Shown: positions 16,357 to 24,636, numbered from the stretch's first letter. The stretch is DNA of 64,000 nucleotides from Bacillus sp. 491mf (GCF_900112415.1 NZ_FOLV01000018.1:1-64000), one strand, 5' to 3'. Numbers and translations are program-made. The notes: generated by a model from the letters alone, not told the origin.

Positions 16357-17061
16357 TTATTGATCTTTTGGCATCTTTAAAAATTTCTTAAGAATCGTTT
16401 TATAGTCCTCTTCATTTATTCCTGAATTTTTTGCAGCCTCAATTGAAGTAGCTGTTACTTGAGTTGCTGCTTTTAAATATTCCGAATGTAAAGCATTCAT
16501 TTCATTTCTTTTTTCACTTGCGTTTTCAACCGTTACAGAATCAATACATACAATCATTTTGTCTACTATCTTTAAATAATTATTTTCTGCGTCAATTAGC
16601 TTTTGGATTTCACCTTTATTACTTATTTTAGATTGTTTTAAAAAAGTAAACGCTTGATTCACTTCATCTTTGAAAAGCTTATCATTATTCTTTGCCTGCT
16701 CTTGTAACATCTTCTTCATATCATCTATTGTCTTTTGATCCATTGTACCCTTTAACAAATACTCTGGATTACCAATCGCATAATCATACTTGATCGTTAC
16801 ATCTTGAAACATTCTCATTACAATAGCTAACTGATATTCTGGATCGAAATCTTCAAATTTCTCTCTCTTTTGTTCTTTTCCTAATTCTTGTTTTCCCTTT
16901 TCGCTAGTCGAATTTTTTGAAGATGCAGACGCCTCTTCCTTTTTTTCTTCTTGCTTCGGTTTCGATTCATTTGATGCACTTGTTTTATCATTAGATCCAC
17001 ATGCAGCTAATCCTGTCATCATAACACCACAAGTAAGTGCTACAAATAATTTTTTGTTCAT
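16357..17061 (-). CDS. Predicted lipoprotein of unknown function
   Basis: A 234-residue secreted protein. The lipobox is LAAC, with the lipidated Cys near residue 21, so it should be anchored to the outer face of the membrane. A K/E/S-rich linker (about 23-65) leads to a mainly helical domain containing FDPEYQLAIVMRMFQDVTIK and several K/E-rich helices. I do not recognise a family. It has no counterpart at this position in the B. subtilis order (pbpI-greA), so it looks like a group-specific insertion. A Gly-Gly-type ribosome site (AAAGAGGGG) precedes the ATG. Confidence 0.75.
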   Translation of the reverse strand: MNKKLFVALTCGVMMTGLAACGSNDKTSASNESKPKQEEKKEEASASSKNSTSEKGKQELGKEQKREKFEDFDPEYQLAIVMRMFQDVTIKYDYAIGNPEYLLKGTMDQKTIDDMKKMLQEQAKNNDKLFKDEVNQAFTFLKQSKISNKGEIQKLIDAENNYLKIVDKMIVCIDSVTVENASEKRNEMNALHSEYLKAATQVTATSIEAAKNSGINEEDYKTILKKFLKMPKDQ

Positions 17062-17219
17062 AAACTTCCCCTCTTTCCTATCCCCTTTAAAATTCCTTTA
17101 CACTTCAAAACGTAAAGAAATTCTTCAACTATAATATCAGAATGAAAGTCCTTATATTGTCATATTCTGTCGGATAAAATAACAATTCCTTCAAGGATAG
17201 TCCCACCTTCATTTTTTAT
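17062..17219. other. AT-rich upstream region of the lipoprotein gene
   Basis: I see no gene here. It should contain the promoter of the lipoprotein gene. It ends at a TTTAT (17215-17219) that borders the repeat element beginning at 17220. Confidence 0.4.
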
Positions 17220-17372
17220 CCCGCATTAACGGGCAGTAATACTCCCACCTCAAAATTCGGCGAGAGCATTGTCCAGCTCTAGCGGCTAGAATCTCCGGCC
17301 GTTTCGCCCCCTCGGACGAGGCAAAAAGCGCCTCTCTGTCAGGGGCGTGGGCGTCCTGCGATTCTGGGGGAT
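17220..17372 (-). repeat. Truncated TTTAT-bounded repeat (bcr-like) with GC-rich hairpin core
   Basis: The segment begins after TTTAT with CCCGCATTAACGGGCAGTAA, then CTCCCACCTCAAAATTC, and continues into a GC-rich block (AGCGGCTAGAATC, GAGGCAAAAAGCGCCTC, GGGGCGTGGGCG). The same parts occur in reverse orientation at 23189-23459. The left half of the full element (the GTGAAACTT end with its own hairpin) is missing: the match stops at GGGGGATAA near 17372. Confidence 0.75.
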
Positions 17373-17380
17373 AAATAAAA

Positions 17381-17410
17381 AAGGTTCACTCCTCGGAGTG
17401 AACCTTTTTT
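17381..17410 (-). terminator. greA terminator
   Basis: AAGGTTCACTCC and GGAGTGAACCTT pair around TCG with an A-run on the left and T-run on the right. It lies directly after the greA stop codon. Confidence 0.9.
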
Positions 17411-17411
17411 A

Positions 17412-17888
17412 TTATTTTACAGAGACGATCTCTACTTGCATTTCTCCACCTGGAGTCTGAATTGCAACTTTTTCGCCAATTTGCTTACCTAATAAGCTTT
17501 TTGCGATTGGAGAATCATTAGAAATTCTACCTTCAAATGGATCTGCTTCCGCGCTACCAACGATTGTATATGCTTCTTCTTCTCCATCTGGTAATTCCTT
17601 GAATATTACCGTTTTACCTAACGTTACAACCGTAGAGGCTTCACCGTTATCTTCAATAATAACCGCATTGCGAATCATGTTTTCAAGCTGTGTAATACGA
17701 CCTTCTACGAAAGCTTGCTCATCTTTTGCTGCATCGTACTCAGAGTTCTCAGAAAGATCACCGAAGCTGCGCGCAATTTTAATACGTTCTACAACTTCTT
17801 TACGTCTTACTGTTTTTAATTGTTCAAGTTCATGCTCTAATTTTTGTTTTCCCTCAAGTGTCATAGGGTATGTTTTTTCTGTTGCCAT
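17412..17888 (-). CDS. greA: Transcription elongation factor GreA
   Basis: GreA stimulates the intrinsic RNA cleavage of backtracked RNA polymerase through the secondary channel. The 158-residue protein has the N-terminal coiled-coil (about 8-75), including the acidic tip [18 protein letters not shown]. The C-terminal FKBP-like domain includes TYTIVG-type and [16 protein letters not shown] segments. The ATG at 17888 is preceded by AAAGGAGTGGAAAAC. An in-frame GTG nine bases upstream overlaps the ribosome site and is not used. Confidence 0.96.
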   Translation of the reverse strand: MATEKTYPMTLEGKQKLEHELEQLKTVRRKEVVERIKIARSFGDLSENSEYDAAKDEQAFVEGRITQLENMIRNAVIIEDNGEASTVVTLGKTVIFKELPDGEEEAYTIVGSAEADPFEGRISNDSPIAKSLLGKQIGEKVAIQTPGGEMQVEIVSVK

Positions 17889-17920
17889 GTTTTCCACTCC
17901 TTTTATATACCGATCCCCCG

Positions 17921-17949
17921 AAAAAAGAGGAGTTCCTTATGAAAACTCC
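17921..17949 (-). terminator. Terminator upstream of greA
   Basis: GGAGTT and AACTCC pair around TTCATAAGG; on the minus strand TCTTTTTTCGGGGG follows. It would stop transcripts coming from the udk side, so greA likely has a promoter close to its start or relies on read-through. Confidence 0.65.
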
Positions 17950-18116
17950 CCCGCCTTATGAAATAGCGGAAGTTTCTAGTACACGCAGCACTAGCGGAGT
18001 TGTCACATACAACCCCGTATGTTCTTATTTCTTTCTTATATCAAGAAGATATGTATAGAAAGCTAATATAAATATGCCCTCACCTAGATGTGGGTGAGGT
18101 TTGCATGTTTCATTGT
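17950..18116. other. Intergenic region between udk and greA
   Basis: I see no gene. A perfect hairpin CCTCACCTA/TAGGTGAGG-like pair lies at about 18078-18099 (CCTCACC with GGTGAGG). No long T-run follows on either strand, so its role is unclear. Confidence 0.4.
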
Positions 18117-18153
18117 ATTCGATAAAAAGGGAGAAAATCCCTTCCTATCGAAT
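18117..18153 (-). terminator. udk terminator
   Basis: ATTCGATA pairs with TATCGAAT, enclosing a second stem AAGGGA/TCCCTT followed by TTTT. The whole hairpin lies 17 bases after the udk stop. Confidence 0.65.
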
Positions 18154-18169
18154 ATCTTTTACTATGCTA

Positions 18170-18808
18170 TTACAAATTCACTTTTTCTTCAAGAATTGTT
18201 GCGATTTTTGTGACCATAATATCGATTGCAACATGATTTTGTCCACCTTCTGGGATAATAATATCCGCAAATTTCTTAGAAGGCTCAATAAATTGATTGT
18301 GCATTGGACGCACAACATTTACATATTGTTCAATAACAGAGTCCATCGTACGACCGCGTTCCTTAATGTCGCGCTGCATACGACGTAAGATGCGAAGGTC
18401 AGCATCTGTATCAACAAACACTTTAATGTCCATTATATCGCAAAGACGCGGGTCTTCTAAAATAAGAATCCCTTCTAAAATAATTACATCTTTCGGTTCT
18501 ACTGGAATAATTTCTTCCGAACGTGTATGCAATGTATAATCATATACTGGCTTCTCAATTGACTTATACTCCAGCAACTGCTGCAAGTGCTCAATTAACA
18601 AGTCATTATCAAATGCTAATGGATGATCATAATTTGTTTTTAAACGCTCTTCCATCGGCAAATGGCTTTGATCTTTGTAATAATAATCTTGCTCTAAGAT
18701 TAAAATAGAATGACCTTGAAATTGATCAAAAATTGCTTTTGTTACACTCGTCTTACCTGAACCTGAACCACCAGCAATTCCAATTACAACAGGCTTGTTC
18801 GTCCCCAT
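18170..18808 (-). CDS. udk: Uridine kinase
   Basis: This enzyme phosphorylates uridine and cytidine to UMP and CMP in pyrimidine salvage. The 212-residue protein carries the P-loop [10 protein letters not shown] (about 14-23). It also has the family marks [19 protein letters not shown] and [13 protein letters not shown] (lid and base-binding region). The start lies 17 bp after trhP2, so udk is the last gene of the trmR-trhP1-trhP2-udk unit. Confidence 0.95.
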   Translation of the reverse strand: MGTNKPVVIGIAGGSGSGKTSVTKAIFDQFQGHSILILEQDYYYKDQSHLPMEERLKTNYDHPLAFDNDLLIEHLQQLLEYKSIEKPVYDYTLHTRSEEIIPVEPKDVIILEGILILEDPRLCDIMDIKVFVDTDADLRILRRMQRDIKERGRTMDSVIEQYVNVVRPMHNQFIEPSKKFADIIIPEGGQNHVAIDIMVTKIATILEEKVNL

Positions 18809-18825
18809 TCAACTATCACTCTTTC

Positions 18826-20106
18826 TTATTGAAGTATGCTTTTTCGCATCATGTTGTTCACATACACTGGTCGATCCACTTTGAATTTCACGATTTGCAG
18901 CGGATGTCTCGCTGCATCTAATTCGTTTCCATCCTCATCCCAAATTTTTTCCACCGTTTGTGTAAAGTTTTCAATTTCTGGTCCAAAGAACTCCACTTCC
19001 TGACCCGGCTTGAAGTGGTTACGCTGCTCTACTGTCACAATGCCTGTTTCTTCATTATAATCTAACACTAAACCAGCAAAATCATACGTTGTTTTCTTAC
19101 TATGATTTCCATACATTTGTTCTAAGTGCCCTGGAACTCCTTCAAAGAATGCAGGAGCTGTATCACGATTTGCGCATTTATCAAGCTCTTCTAACCATTC
19201 TTGTTTAAACTCGAAGTTGTCTGGATCCTCGCAATATGCATCAATTACTTTACGGTATACAGTTGCAACAGTTGCAACGTAGTGAATGGATTTCATGCGC
19301 CCTTCTACTTTTAAGCTGTCAATCCCAATTTCGATCATTTTCGGAATCGATAAAATAAGGTTTAAGTCTTTTGGACTCATTGCAAACGGAGCATCTTGTT
19401 CCTTAAATAAAGGAAGTTCTTCTGCTTCTTTATGTTGTGATACTGTTTGAATTAGGTCATAATCCCAGCGACAAGACTGACAGCAACCACCACGGTTAGA
19501 GTCACGTGCCGTCATATGATTACTTAACGTACATCTTCCAGAATATGCAATACACATTGCACCGTGGACGAATGCTTCAATTTCAATATCAACGTGCTCT
19601 TTAATTTCCTTCATTTCTTCATATCCTACTTCACGAGCCAGTACAAGACGATGTAAGCCTTCTTCTTTCCAATACTGCGCTGCTTTCCAGTTGGATAATG
19701 ATTGTTGTGTACTTAAATGCACTTCAACAGAAGGCGCAACGCGTTTACACGTCTCAATAATAAGTGGATCTGCAACAATAATCCCCGTTACACCAGCTTT
19801 TTCAATCCCTTTTAAATATTCTTCTAACCCATCCATATTTTCATTATGAGCAAAGATATTTGTCGTTACATATATTTTCGCACCATATTTTTTCGCAAAT
19901 TCAACGCCTTCTGCCATTTCTTCTAGCGTAAAGTTGCCTGCATTTGAACGAAGACCAAATTCTTGTCCACCTAAATATACAGCATCTGCACCGTAATGGA
20001 TAGCTACTTTTAATTTCTCTAAGTTACCAGCGGGTATTAATAACTCAGGTTTCTTCACAATCACACGTTTTCCGTCAATCACACGTGAAATTTCTTTGAC
20101 TGTCAT
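18826..20106 (-). CDS. trhP2: U32 peptidase-family protein TrhP2 (tRNA U34 hydroxylation)
   Basis: A 426-residue U32 family protein matching YrrO. In B. subtilis TrhP1 and TrhP2 are needed for prephenate-dependent hydroxylation of uridine-34 in tRNA (ho5U), the step before TrmR methylation. Family features are KPELLIPAGNLEKL at the start of the barrel, ADAVYLGG, EAFVHGAMCIAYSGRC, and a cysteine cluster GGCCQSCRW that fits an iron-sulfur site. A C-terminal beta domain (about 330-426) ends the protein. It follows trhP1 by 16 bp. Confidence 0.9.
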   Translation of the reverse strand: MTVKEISRVIDGKRVIVKKPELLIPAGNLEKLKVAIHYGADAVYLGGQEFGLRSNAGNFTLEEMAEGVEFAKKYGAKIYVTTNIFAHNENMDGLEEYLKGIEKAGVTGIIVADPLIIETCKRVAPSVEVHLSTQQSLSNWKAAQYWKEEGLHRLVLAREVGYEEMKEIKEHVDIEIEAFVHGAMCIAYSGRCTLSNHMTARDSNRGGCCQSCRWDYDLIQTVSQHKEAEELPLFKEQDAPFAMSPKDLNLILSIPKMIEIGIDSLKVEGRMKSIHYVATVATVYRKVIDAYCEDPDNFEFKQEWLEELDKCANRDTAPAFFEGVPGHLEQMYGNHSKKTTYDFAGLVLDYNEETGIVTVEQRNHFKPGQEVEFFGPEIENFTQTVEKIWDEDGNELDAARHPLQIVKFKVDRPVYVNNMMRKSILQ

Positions 20107-20122
20107 ATGCTGAACCTCCTTT

Positions 20123-21052
20123 TTAATAAACCGTTTCTTTAAAGAAGAATCCCGTATCTAATGGACGATTTACCGGTTGGATTTCTTCGATTTCTTTATA
20201 TAAGTCGTCTTTTACGTCATAATACGCATCGCGATCTTCTACACATAAATCAATAGCCTTACGATATTTCTTCGTTACTTCCACAATGTAGTCTGAGCTC
20301 TTTAATACACCATCAATTTTTAAACTATCGATTTCAGCATCAATTAACTCATCTAATTCGTCGATAAAACAAATATCGTTCGGACTCATAATGTGAGTGC
20401 CATTTGCATCTTCATAAATTGGATATTTATTATTACGTTCTTGATCATGTAAAAATATGTTTTCTTCGTATTTCTTCTTTTCAATTTCCATCTCACGGCC
20501 TTGATATTCAAAGTAGTTTCCTACTAAAGAACGCTTTGATTGGAACATGCATGTCATTCCGTGAATTTGTACTTCCACTTCAACTTCTGCACTTTCTTTT
20601 AATTCCACAATTTCATCTAAACTTAACTCGCGGGCAAGAACGGCACGTTTTGCACCTTTTCGTCCCCAATAGTTACATGTAAACCAGTTCGTTGCTGTTG
20701 TTTCTGTATTCCAGTGCATTTTCATATTTGGTGCAACTTCACGCACTGTCATTAGTACAGCTGGATCTCCAAATACAACCGCATCTACGTTTACTTCTTG
20801 TAAAAATGAAACGTAATCTTTTAATGCTTCTACTTTCTCATTGTGGAACATCGCATTCATTGCGATATATACTTTCATATTATTTTCATGTGCAATCGCT
20901 ACTGCTTCTTTTACATCTTCGCGAGAAAATTCGCCGGCTAAACGTAAGCCAAACTCTTGTTCACCAATCATTACTGCATCTGCGCCTGCTTTTGCAAGTG
21001 GTTCGATATCTGCCACTGTTTTTGGCGTTACTAACAATTCAGGTTTTTTCAT
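20123..21052 (-). CDS. trhP1: U32 peptidase-family protein TrhP1 (tRNA U34 hydroxylation)
   Basis: A 309-residue partner of TrhP2, matching YrrN. It keeps the barrel marks KAGADAVMIGEQEFGLRL and VEVQIHGMTCMFQSKRSL, but lacks the CC-x2-C cluster seen in TrhP2 and is shorter at the C-terminus. That suggests a division of labour within a pair: one likely carries the cofactor and the other supports it. This is inference from the two sequences. It begins 6 bp after trmR and is preceded by AAAGGGTGACAAGCA. Confidence 0.88.
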   Translation of the reverse strand: MKKPELLVTPKTVADIEPLAKAGADAVMIGEQEFGLRLAGEFSREDVKEAVAIAHENNMKVYIAMNAMFHNEKVEALKDYVSFLQEVNVDAVVFGDPAVLMTVREVAPNMKMHWNTETTATNWFTCNYWGRKGAKRAVLARELSLDEIVELKESAEVEVEVQIHGMTCMFQSKRSLVGNYFEYQGREMEIEKKKYEENIFLHDQERNNKYPIYEDANGTHIMSPNDICFIDELDELIDAEIDSLKIDGVLKSSDYIVEVTKKYRKAIDLCVEDRDAYYDVKDDLYKEIEEIQPVNRPLDTGFFFKETVY

Positions 21053-21058
21053 TGCTTG

Positions 21059-21706
21059 TCACCCTTTCTTTTTACTCACTGCTACTCCGTCACCAATTGG
21101 GAAAATGGTTGTATCATATCCTTCATGATTCATGAGCCACTCGTTATACGTTTTAATTCGTCTAATTAAACCGCGTGTACGTCTATTTTCAATATGTTCC
21201 TTTGTCGTCACAAGACCGTGATATAGTACATTATCTGAAATGATGACACCGCCAGGATTTAATAACGGCTCATAGATATCGAAAAAGCGACGATATTGTC
21301 CTTTTGCCGCATCAATAAAAATAACATCAAATGTGCCATGTTCTTTTACTTGGTCCCCTGTTTCTAAAGCATCTCCAAAGATAAGAGAAATGCGCTCTTT
21401 TACTAAGGAACGATTTATATATTCAAGTGCTTTTTCATATCGATCTGCATTTCGCTCTACTGTCACAATGCTTGAATTTGGAATAGCTTGCATCATGCGA
21501 ATGCTAGAATATCCAATTGCTGTACCAAGTTCTAATATGCTCTTTGGCCCAATTAAGCGCAAAAATTGCAACATAAATTCCATGCCAAGACGATCCATAA
21601 TTGGTACATGTTGCTCACGTGCATACTGTTCCATTTCAAGAATGAGCTCATCTTTCGGATCGATAAAAGACAGCAAATATTCACAAACTACATCTTGTTG
21701 CTCCAT
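21059..21706 (-). CDS. trmR: tRNA 5-hydroxyuridine methyltransferase TrmR
   Basis: An O-methyltransferase of 215 residues matching YrrM. It converts 5-hydroxyuridine at tRNA position 34 to 5-methoxyuridine with SAM, which widens wobble decoding. It has the caffeoyl-CoA O-methyltransferase-like core: motif I ILELGTAIGYSS (about 57-68), TVERNADRYEKA, and FDVIFIDAAKGQYRRFF with the metal-binding Asp, then GGVIISDNVLYHG. It heads the trmR-trhP1-trhP2-udk operon, so both steps of the modification are encoded together. A strong AAGGAGGACTATCA site precedes the ATG. Confidence 0.91.
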   Translation of the reverse strand: MEQQDVVCEYLLSFIDPKDELILEMEQYAREQHVPIMDRLGMEFMLQFLRLIGPKSILELGTAIGYSSIRMMQAIPNSSIVTVERNADRYEKALEYINRSLVKERISLIFGDALETGDQVKEHGTFDVIFIDAAKGQYRRFFDIYEPLLNPGGVIISDNVLYHGLVTTKEHIENRRTRGLIRRIKTYNEWLMNHEGYDTTIFPIGDGVAVSKKKG

Positions 21707-21768
21707 TGATAGTCCTCCTTATCGCATGGAGAAGTAAAAAAGAATATTGTCTCTATGTGGAAAGAAAA

Positions 21769-21798
21769 GTACAAGCCCGCTCTATCCTTAGCTTGTAC
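21769..21798 (-). terminator. Hairpin with U-tract in the leader of the trmR operon
   Basis: GTACAAGC (21769-21776) and GCTTGTAC (21791-21798) pair perfectly. On the minus strand TTTTCTTT follows, about 60 bp upstream of trmR. It is downstream of the mltG terminator, so it may act as an attenuator for the modification operon rather than as a second mltG terminator. Confidence 0.55.
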
Positions 21799-21858
21799 GT
21801 CCCGTTTCTATATTAAAAACGATTCTTCTACCAGTTTTTAACCCGCTATATTTTATCA

Positions 21859-21896
21859 TAAAAAAGAGGGATATGCGAATTTTTCTCGCTTCCCTC
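21859..21896 (-). terminator. mltG terminator
   Basis: GAGGGA-x-GCGA and CGC-x4-CCCTC arms pair on the minus strand and are followed by six T, eight bases after the mltG stop. Confidence 0.85.
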
Positions 21897-21903
21897 AAAA
21901 AAT

Positions 21904-22974
21904 TTACGATTGCTTTTGTATAATATATTTTTGTTTTAACGCATTGTGTTCTTCTAATGTCTTCGCATAGTACACTTGGCCATTTGGCGCTGCTAAGAAA
22001 TAATAATAGTCTGTTTTTTCAGGTTCAAGTGCTGCTTGTACTGATTTTACACTAGAATTCGAAATTGGTCCAACTGGTAATCCTTTTATAACGTATGTAT
22101 TATACGGAGAGTTTACTTTTAAATCATCGTATAATACACGCTCTTTATGCTTCCCTAATGCGTATAACACTGTTGGGTCTGTTTGCAAAGGCATTCCTTT
22201 CACTAAACGATTATAGAACACGCTTGCAATTTTTTGACGATCCGTATAACCTGTCGCTTCTTCTTCAATAAGTGAAGACAACGTTAATAATTGATGAACA
22301 TCCCAATTTTTCTCTTTCATCTTCTGTTCATTTTCAACAATGAGCTTGTTTGTTTTCTCTAACATTGGAATAATAATTTCCTCTAACGTTAGGTCCTTTT
22401 TATAAAAAGGATATGTTGCTGGATATAAATATCCTTCCAATGGGTATTTAATATTTGCATCATAAATTTTATCTGTTAATAGAGTAGGGTATTTCTTCTG
22501 TAATTTTTGTACAAATGCTTTATCGTTTAGTTGGCGGACAACATCTTCTTTTTTCCACTTCAATTCCTTTGCAATTGTATCTGCAATTTCAACCACTTGT
22601 GCGCCTTCTTTAATTGTTACTTTATAAACAACTGGACGATGCACATTACCTGATGACATTTCTGCTATTACTCCCTCTACATTCATCGATGGGTTTAACA
22701 AATATGTACCAGCTTGTAAATTTTTAGATTTCATTTTTACATAAAAACTAAATATAGTCCCGTTTTTCACAATTCCTTTGTCTTCTAAAATCTCTCCAAT
22801 CTTACTGATAGAAGAACCTTTTGGAATTTCCACTTCAATTTCCTGTTTACTTGCTGTATTTAGTGGTTTTAAAGCTGATGTAACATACATATATGCACCA
22901 CCGCATACAACAAGTAACGCGATGAAAATAACCGTAATCACTCGTCTTAGTTTTTTCGTTTTTCTTTGATCCAC
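21904..22974 (-). CDS. mltG: Endolytic murein transglycosylase
   Basis: MltG cleaves nascent glycan strands next to the membrane and sets glycan length. The 356-residue protein has a short cytoplasmic tail, one membrane segment (about 12-31), a LysM-like domain (EVEIPKGSSISKIGEIL), and the YceG-type catalytic domain. The catalytic Glu is in LSSLIEEEATGYTDR, followed by VFYNRLVKGMPLQTDPT. The start is a GTG preceded by AAGGAGGAAGTGCGGTA. It matches yrrL in the B. subtilis order. Confidence 0.92.
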   Translation of the reverse strand: MDQRKTKKLRRVITVIFIALLVVCGGAYMYVTSALKPLNTASKQEIEVEIPKGSSISKIGEILEDKGIVKNGTIFSFYVKMKSKNLQAGTYLLNPSMNVEGVIAEMSSGNVHRPVVYKVTIKEGAQVVEIADTIAKELKWKKEDVVRQLNDKAFVQKLQKKYPTLLTDKIYDANIKYPLEGYLYPATYPFYKKDLTLEEIIIPMLEKTNKLIVENEQKMKEKNWDVHQLLTLSSLIEEEATGYTDRQKIASVFYNRLVKGMPLQTDPTVLYALGKHKERVLYDDLKVNSPYNTYVIKGLPVGPISNSSVKSVQAALEPEKTDYYYFLAAPNGQVYYAKTLEEHNALKQKYIIQKQS

Positions 22975-23188
22975 TACCGCACTTCCTCCTTACTCCCCAT
23001 TATAGACTGCACCGGTATACCCTATACAAAATCTACGGAATATTAAAAAACATGTCTATTCGTAGACATGTTTTCCTTTTTTCTACAATCTGTATTATTA
23101 TACTACAAATAATTGTACGCTTTCGACAAAAATCATTCATCATGCATTTTAATTTTTCTACATCTAAGTTGCTGCCACGCAGAATAAA
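22975..23188. other. Intergenic region upstream of mltG
   Basis: No gene seen. It contains the terminator-like hairpin at 23045-23073 and an AT-rich stretch likely holding the mltG promoter. It ends at ATAAA (23184-23188), the border of the next repeat. Confidence 0.4.
23045..23073 (-). terminator. Terminator-like hairpin upstream of mltG
   Basis: AACATGTCT and AGACATGTT pair perfectly. T-runs follow on both strands (TTTTTTAAT on minus, TTTTCCTTTTTT on plus). It would insulate mltG from transcripts of the ruvX-yrzB operon. Confidence 0.7.
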
Positions 23189-23459
23189 GTGAAACTTTAA
23201 TCAGTGGGGATTTTCTTCATCCCCCACTGATTATCAGCCCTCACCAATCGGGCTTTTAAGGGCAGTTTATCTCCCACCTAACTTCTTAAGAAAAGCGGAA
23301 GCGGCTCGCTCAGAATCGCAGGACGCCCACGCCCCTGACAGAGAGGCGCTTTTTGCCTCGTCTGAGGGGGCGAAACGACCGGAGATTCTAGCCGCTGGAG
23401 CTGGACAATGCTTTCGCCGAATTTTGAGGTGGGAGTATTACTGCCCACGAATAGCGGGG
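23189..23459 (+). repeat. Full TTTAT/ATAAA-bounded repeat (bcr-like) with a nested GC-rich hairpin element
   Basis: The outer element matches the one at 59771-59917: GTGAAACTT end, a hairpin built on CCCCCACTGA, CCAATCGGGCTTTTA, GGGCAGT and a GAGGTGGGAGTATTACTGCCC right end. It is bordered by ATAAA on the left and a one-mismatch GTAAA on the right. In the middle, between CCCACCTA and TTTTGAGGTGGGAG, lies an extra block of roughly 130-150 bp that starts AAAAGCGGAAGCGGCTCGC and ends CCGCTGGAGCTGGACAATG. Its complementary ends and inner GAGGCGCTTTTTGCCTC pairing make it strongly foldable. Confidence 0.8.
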
Positions 23460-23460
23460 T

Positions 23461-23580
23461 AAAACATGCCCGCCACTTGCTTTCTCCCTTTGTTTTCAAC
23501 ATCGCATGTGGCAGGAAAAGGCACTGACCGCTTCTATACATGGCCAGATGTTCTCGCCCCACTAAAATTTATGTCGGATT
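23461..23580 (-). repeat. Dispersed repeat family 2, copy 3 (minus orientation)
   Basis: Directly next to the previous repeat. It contains CACTTGCTTTCTCCC, GCATGTGGCAGGAAAAGG, CACTGACCGCTTC and CATGGCCAGATGTTCTC, matching copies at 6615-6755 and 9695-9845. The two adjacent repeats of different families make a roughly 390 bp block without genes between mltG and yrzB. Confidence 0.75.
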
Positions 23581-23605
23581 TTTAATTAGCATATATAGTA
23601 CCTTA

Positions 23606-23644
23606 TAAAGCAAACAAACTGATTTCAATATGAAATCAGTTTGT
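23606..23644 (-). terminator. Terminator after yrzB
   Basis: ACAAACTGATTTCA pairs perfectly with TGAAATCAGTTTGT across a short ATA loop, followed on the minus strand by TTGCTTTATAAGG. It lies 12 bp after the yrzB stop. Confidence 0.85.
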
Positions 23645-23655
23645 CATTTACCTTA

Positions 23656-23940
23656 TTACGCTTCTTCGCCTTCTTCTTCAGCAAGAGTGTTAAACATTTC
23701 TTGTACCATTTCCCACTCTTCTTCTGATTCGATTGGAAGTAATGTACCACCAGACTCATCTTCGTTTTGCTCAAAAGCCATTGCATCATAAATTGGATCG
23801 CCATCTTCGTCAACTTCACCGATTGGTGAGAATACTACGTAAGATTTTTTCCCGAATTTTTCAGCATCAAAAGTGAAAATAATTTCACATAGATGTTCGT
23901 TACCTTTTTCGTCAACAATTGTAATTTGATTTTCTTCCAT
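23656..23940 (-). CDS. yrzB: YrzB-like acidic protein (DUF1292)
   Basis: A 94-residue acidic protein beginning MEENQITIVDEKGNEHLCEI, with the IITF-type beta strand and the KSYVVFSPIGE motif of DUF1292 proteins. The function is unknown. The last gene of the yrzL-ruvX-yrzB unit, 12 bp after ruvX. An AAGAGGTGACC site is followed by ATG ATG; the second ATG (23940) has the better spacing, so the start could be three bases further out. Confidence 0.85.
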   Translation of the reverse strand: MEENQITIVDEKGNEHLCEIIFTFDAEKFGKKSYVVFSPIGEVDEDGDPIYDAMAFEQNEDESGGTLLPIESEEEWEMVQEMFNTLAEEEGEEA

Positions 23941-23952
23941 CATGGTCACCTC

Positions 23953-24366
23953 TTATTTACTATCTAAATATCCTTGTAAAATTACGACAGCCGCCATCTT
24001 ATCAATGACTTGCTTTCGTTTTTTTCGGCTTACATCTGCCGAAATGAGCAAGCGCTCCGCTGCCATTGTTGACAGACGTTCATCCCACAGTACAACCTCT
24101 AATTGCACGAGTTCACCCAAGCTTTCCGCAAATTGCTGGCAAGCTTCGCCGCGCGGACCGATTGTACCATTCATGTTCTTAGGCAATCCTACTACTATCT
24201 TGTCCACATTGTACTGTTTTACTAATTCAGAAATACGATTAAAACCAAACTCGCCTCTTTCTGCATTAATTTTAATCGTTTCTAAACCTTGTGCTGTCCA
24301 GCCCATCTCATCGCTTATTGCAACGCCGACTGTTTTTGTACCAACATCTAAACCTAATATACGCAT
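23953..24366 (-). CDS. ruvX: RuvX/YqgF family Holliday junction resolvase-like protein
   Basis: A 137-residue RNase H-fold nuclease. It has [16 protein letters not shown] at the N-terminus, with the first catalytic Asp near residue 5, and the Glu/Asp pair [12 protein letters not shown] near 96-105. In E. coli YqgF is involved in 16S rRNA 5' maturation and has also been called an anti-termination nuclease, so a junction-resolving role is not certain. It matches yrrK, between yrzL and yrzB, with 3 bp separating it from the upstream gene. Confidence 0.92.
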   Translation of the reverse strand: MRILGLDVGTKTVGVAISDEMGWTAQGLETIKINAERGEFGFNRISELVKQYNVDKIVVGLPKNMNGTIGPRGEACQQFAESLGELVQLEVVLWDERLSTMAAERLLISADVSRKKRKQVIDKMAAVVILQGYLDSK

Positions 24367-24369
24367 AAA

Positions 24370-24636
24370 CTACTCCTCACGATGATGTTTCAAGTAAGAC
24401 TTAACAAGCTCCTCAATCAATTCATCACGTTCTAGCTTACGAATAATATTGCGAGCATCTTTATGACGAGGTATGTATGCTGGATCACCACTTAATAAAT
24501 AACCGACGATTTGATTAATCGGATTATATCCTTTTTCTTGAAGTGCATCATACACAGTTAACAGTACGTCATTGACATGGACATTTTGTTTTTCTTCTTG
24601 GAAGTTAAACTTCATCGTTTTATCGAATCCGTCCAT
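24370..24636 (-). CDS. yrzL: IreB family regulatory phosphoprotein (YrzL)
   Basis: An 88-residue protein beginning [15 protein letters not shown] with [20 protein letters not shown] and [20 protein letters not shown]. These are the hallmarks of the IreB/UPF0297 family. In Enterococcus IreB is phosphorylated on threonines by the PASTA kinase IreK and tunes cephalosporin resistance. Gene order alaS-yrzL-ruvX-yrzB is conserved. A GAGGTG site lies six bases before the ATG at 24636; an in-frame start nine bases further up would overlap it. Confidence 0.88.
   Translation of the reverse strand: MDGFDKTMKFNFQEEKQNVHVNDVLLTVYDALQEKGYNPINQIVGYLLSGDPAYIPRHKDARNIIRKLERDELIEELVKSYLKHHREE

Noticed and set aside
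20692-21135. Long plus-strand open frame of 147 codons over trhP1 and trmR
   Set aside because: It lies entirely opposite two well-supported genes, is rich in leucine from the complementary codon bias, and has no ribosome site.
23278-23562. Minus-strand frame of 94 codons between mltG and yrzB
   Set aside because: It runs across two different dispersed repeats and has no ribosome site. The same sequence occurs in other copies without an open frame.
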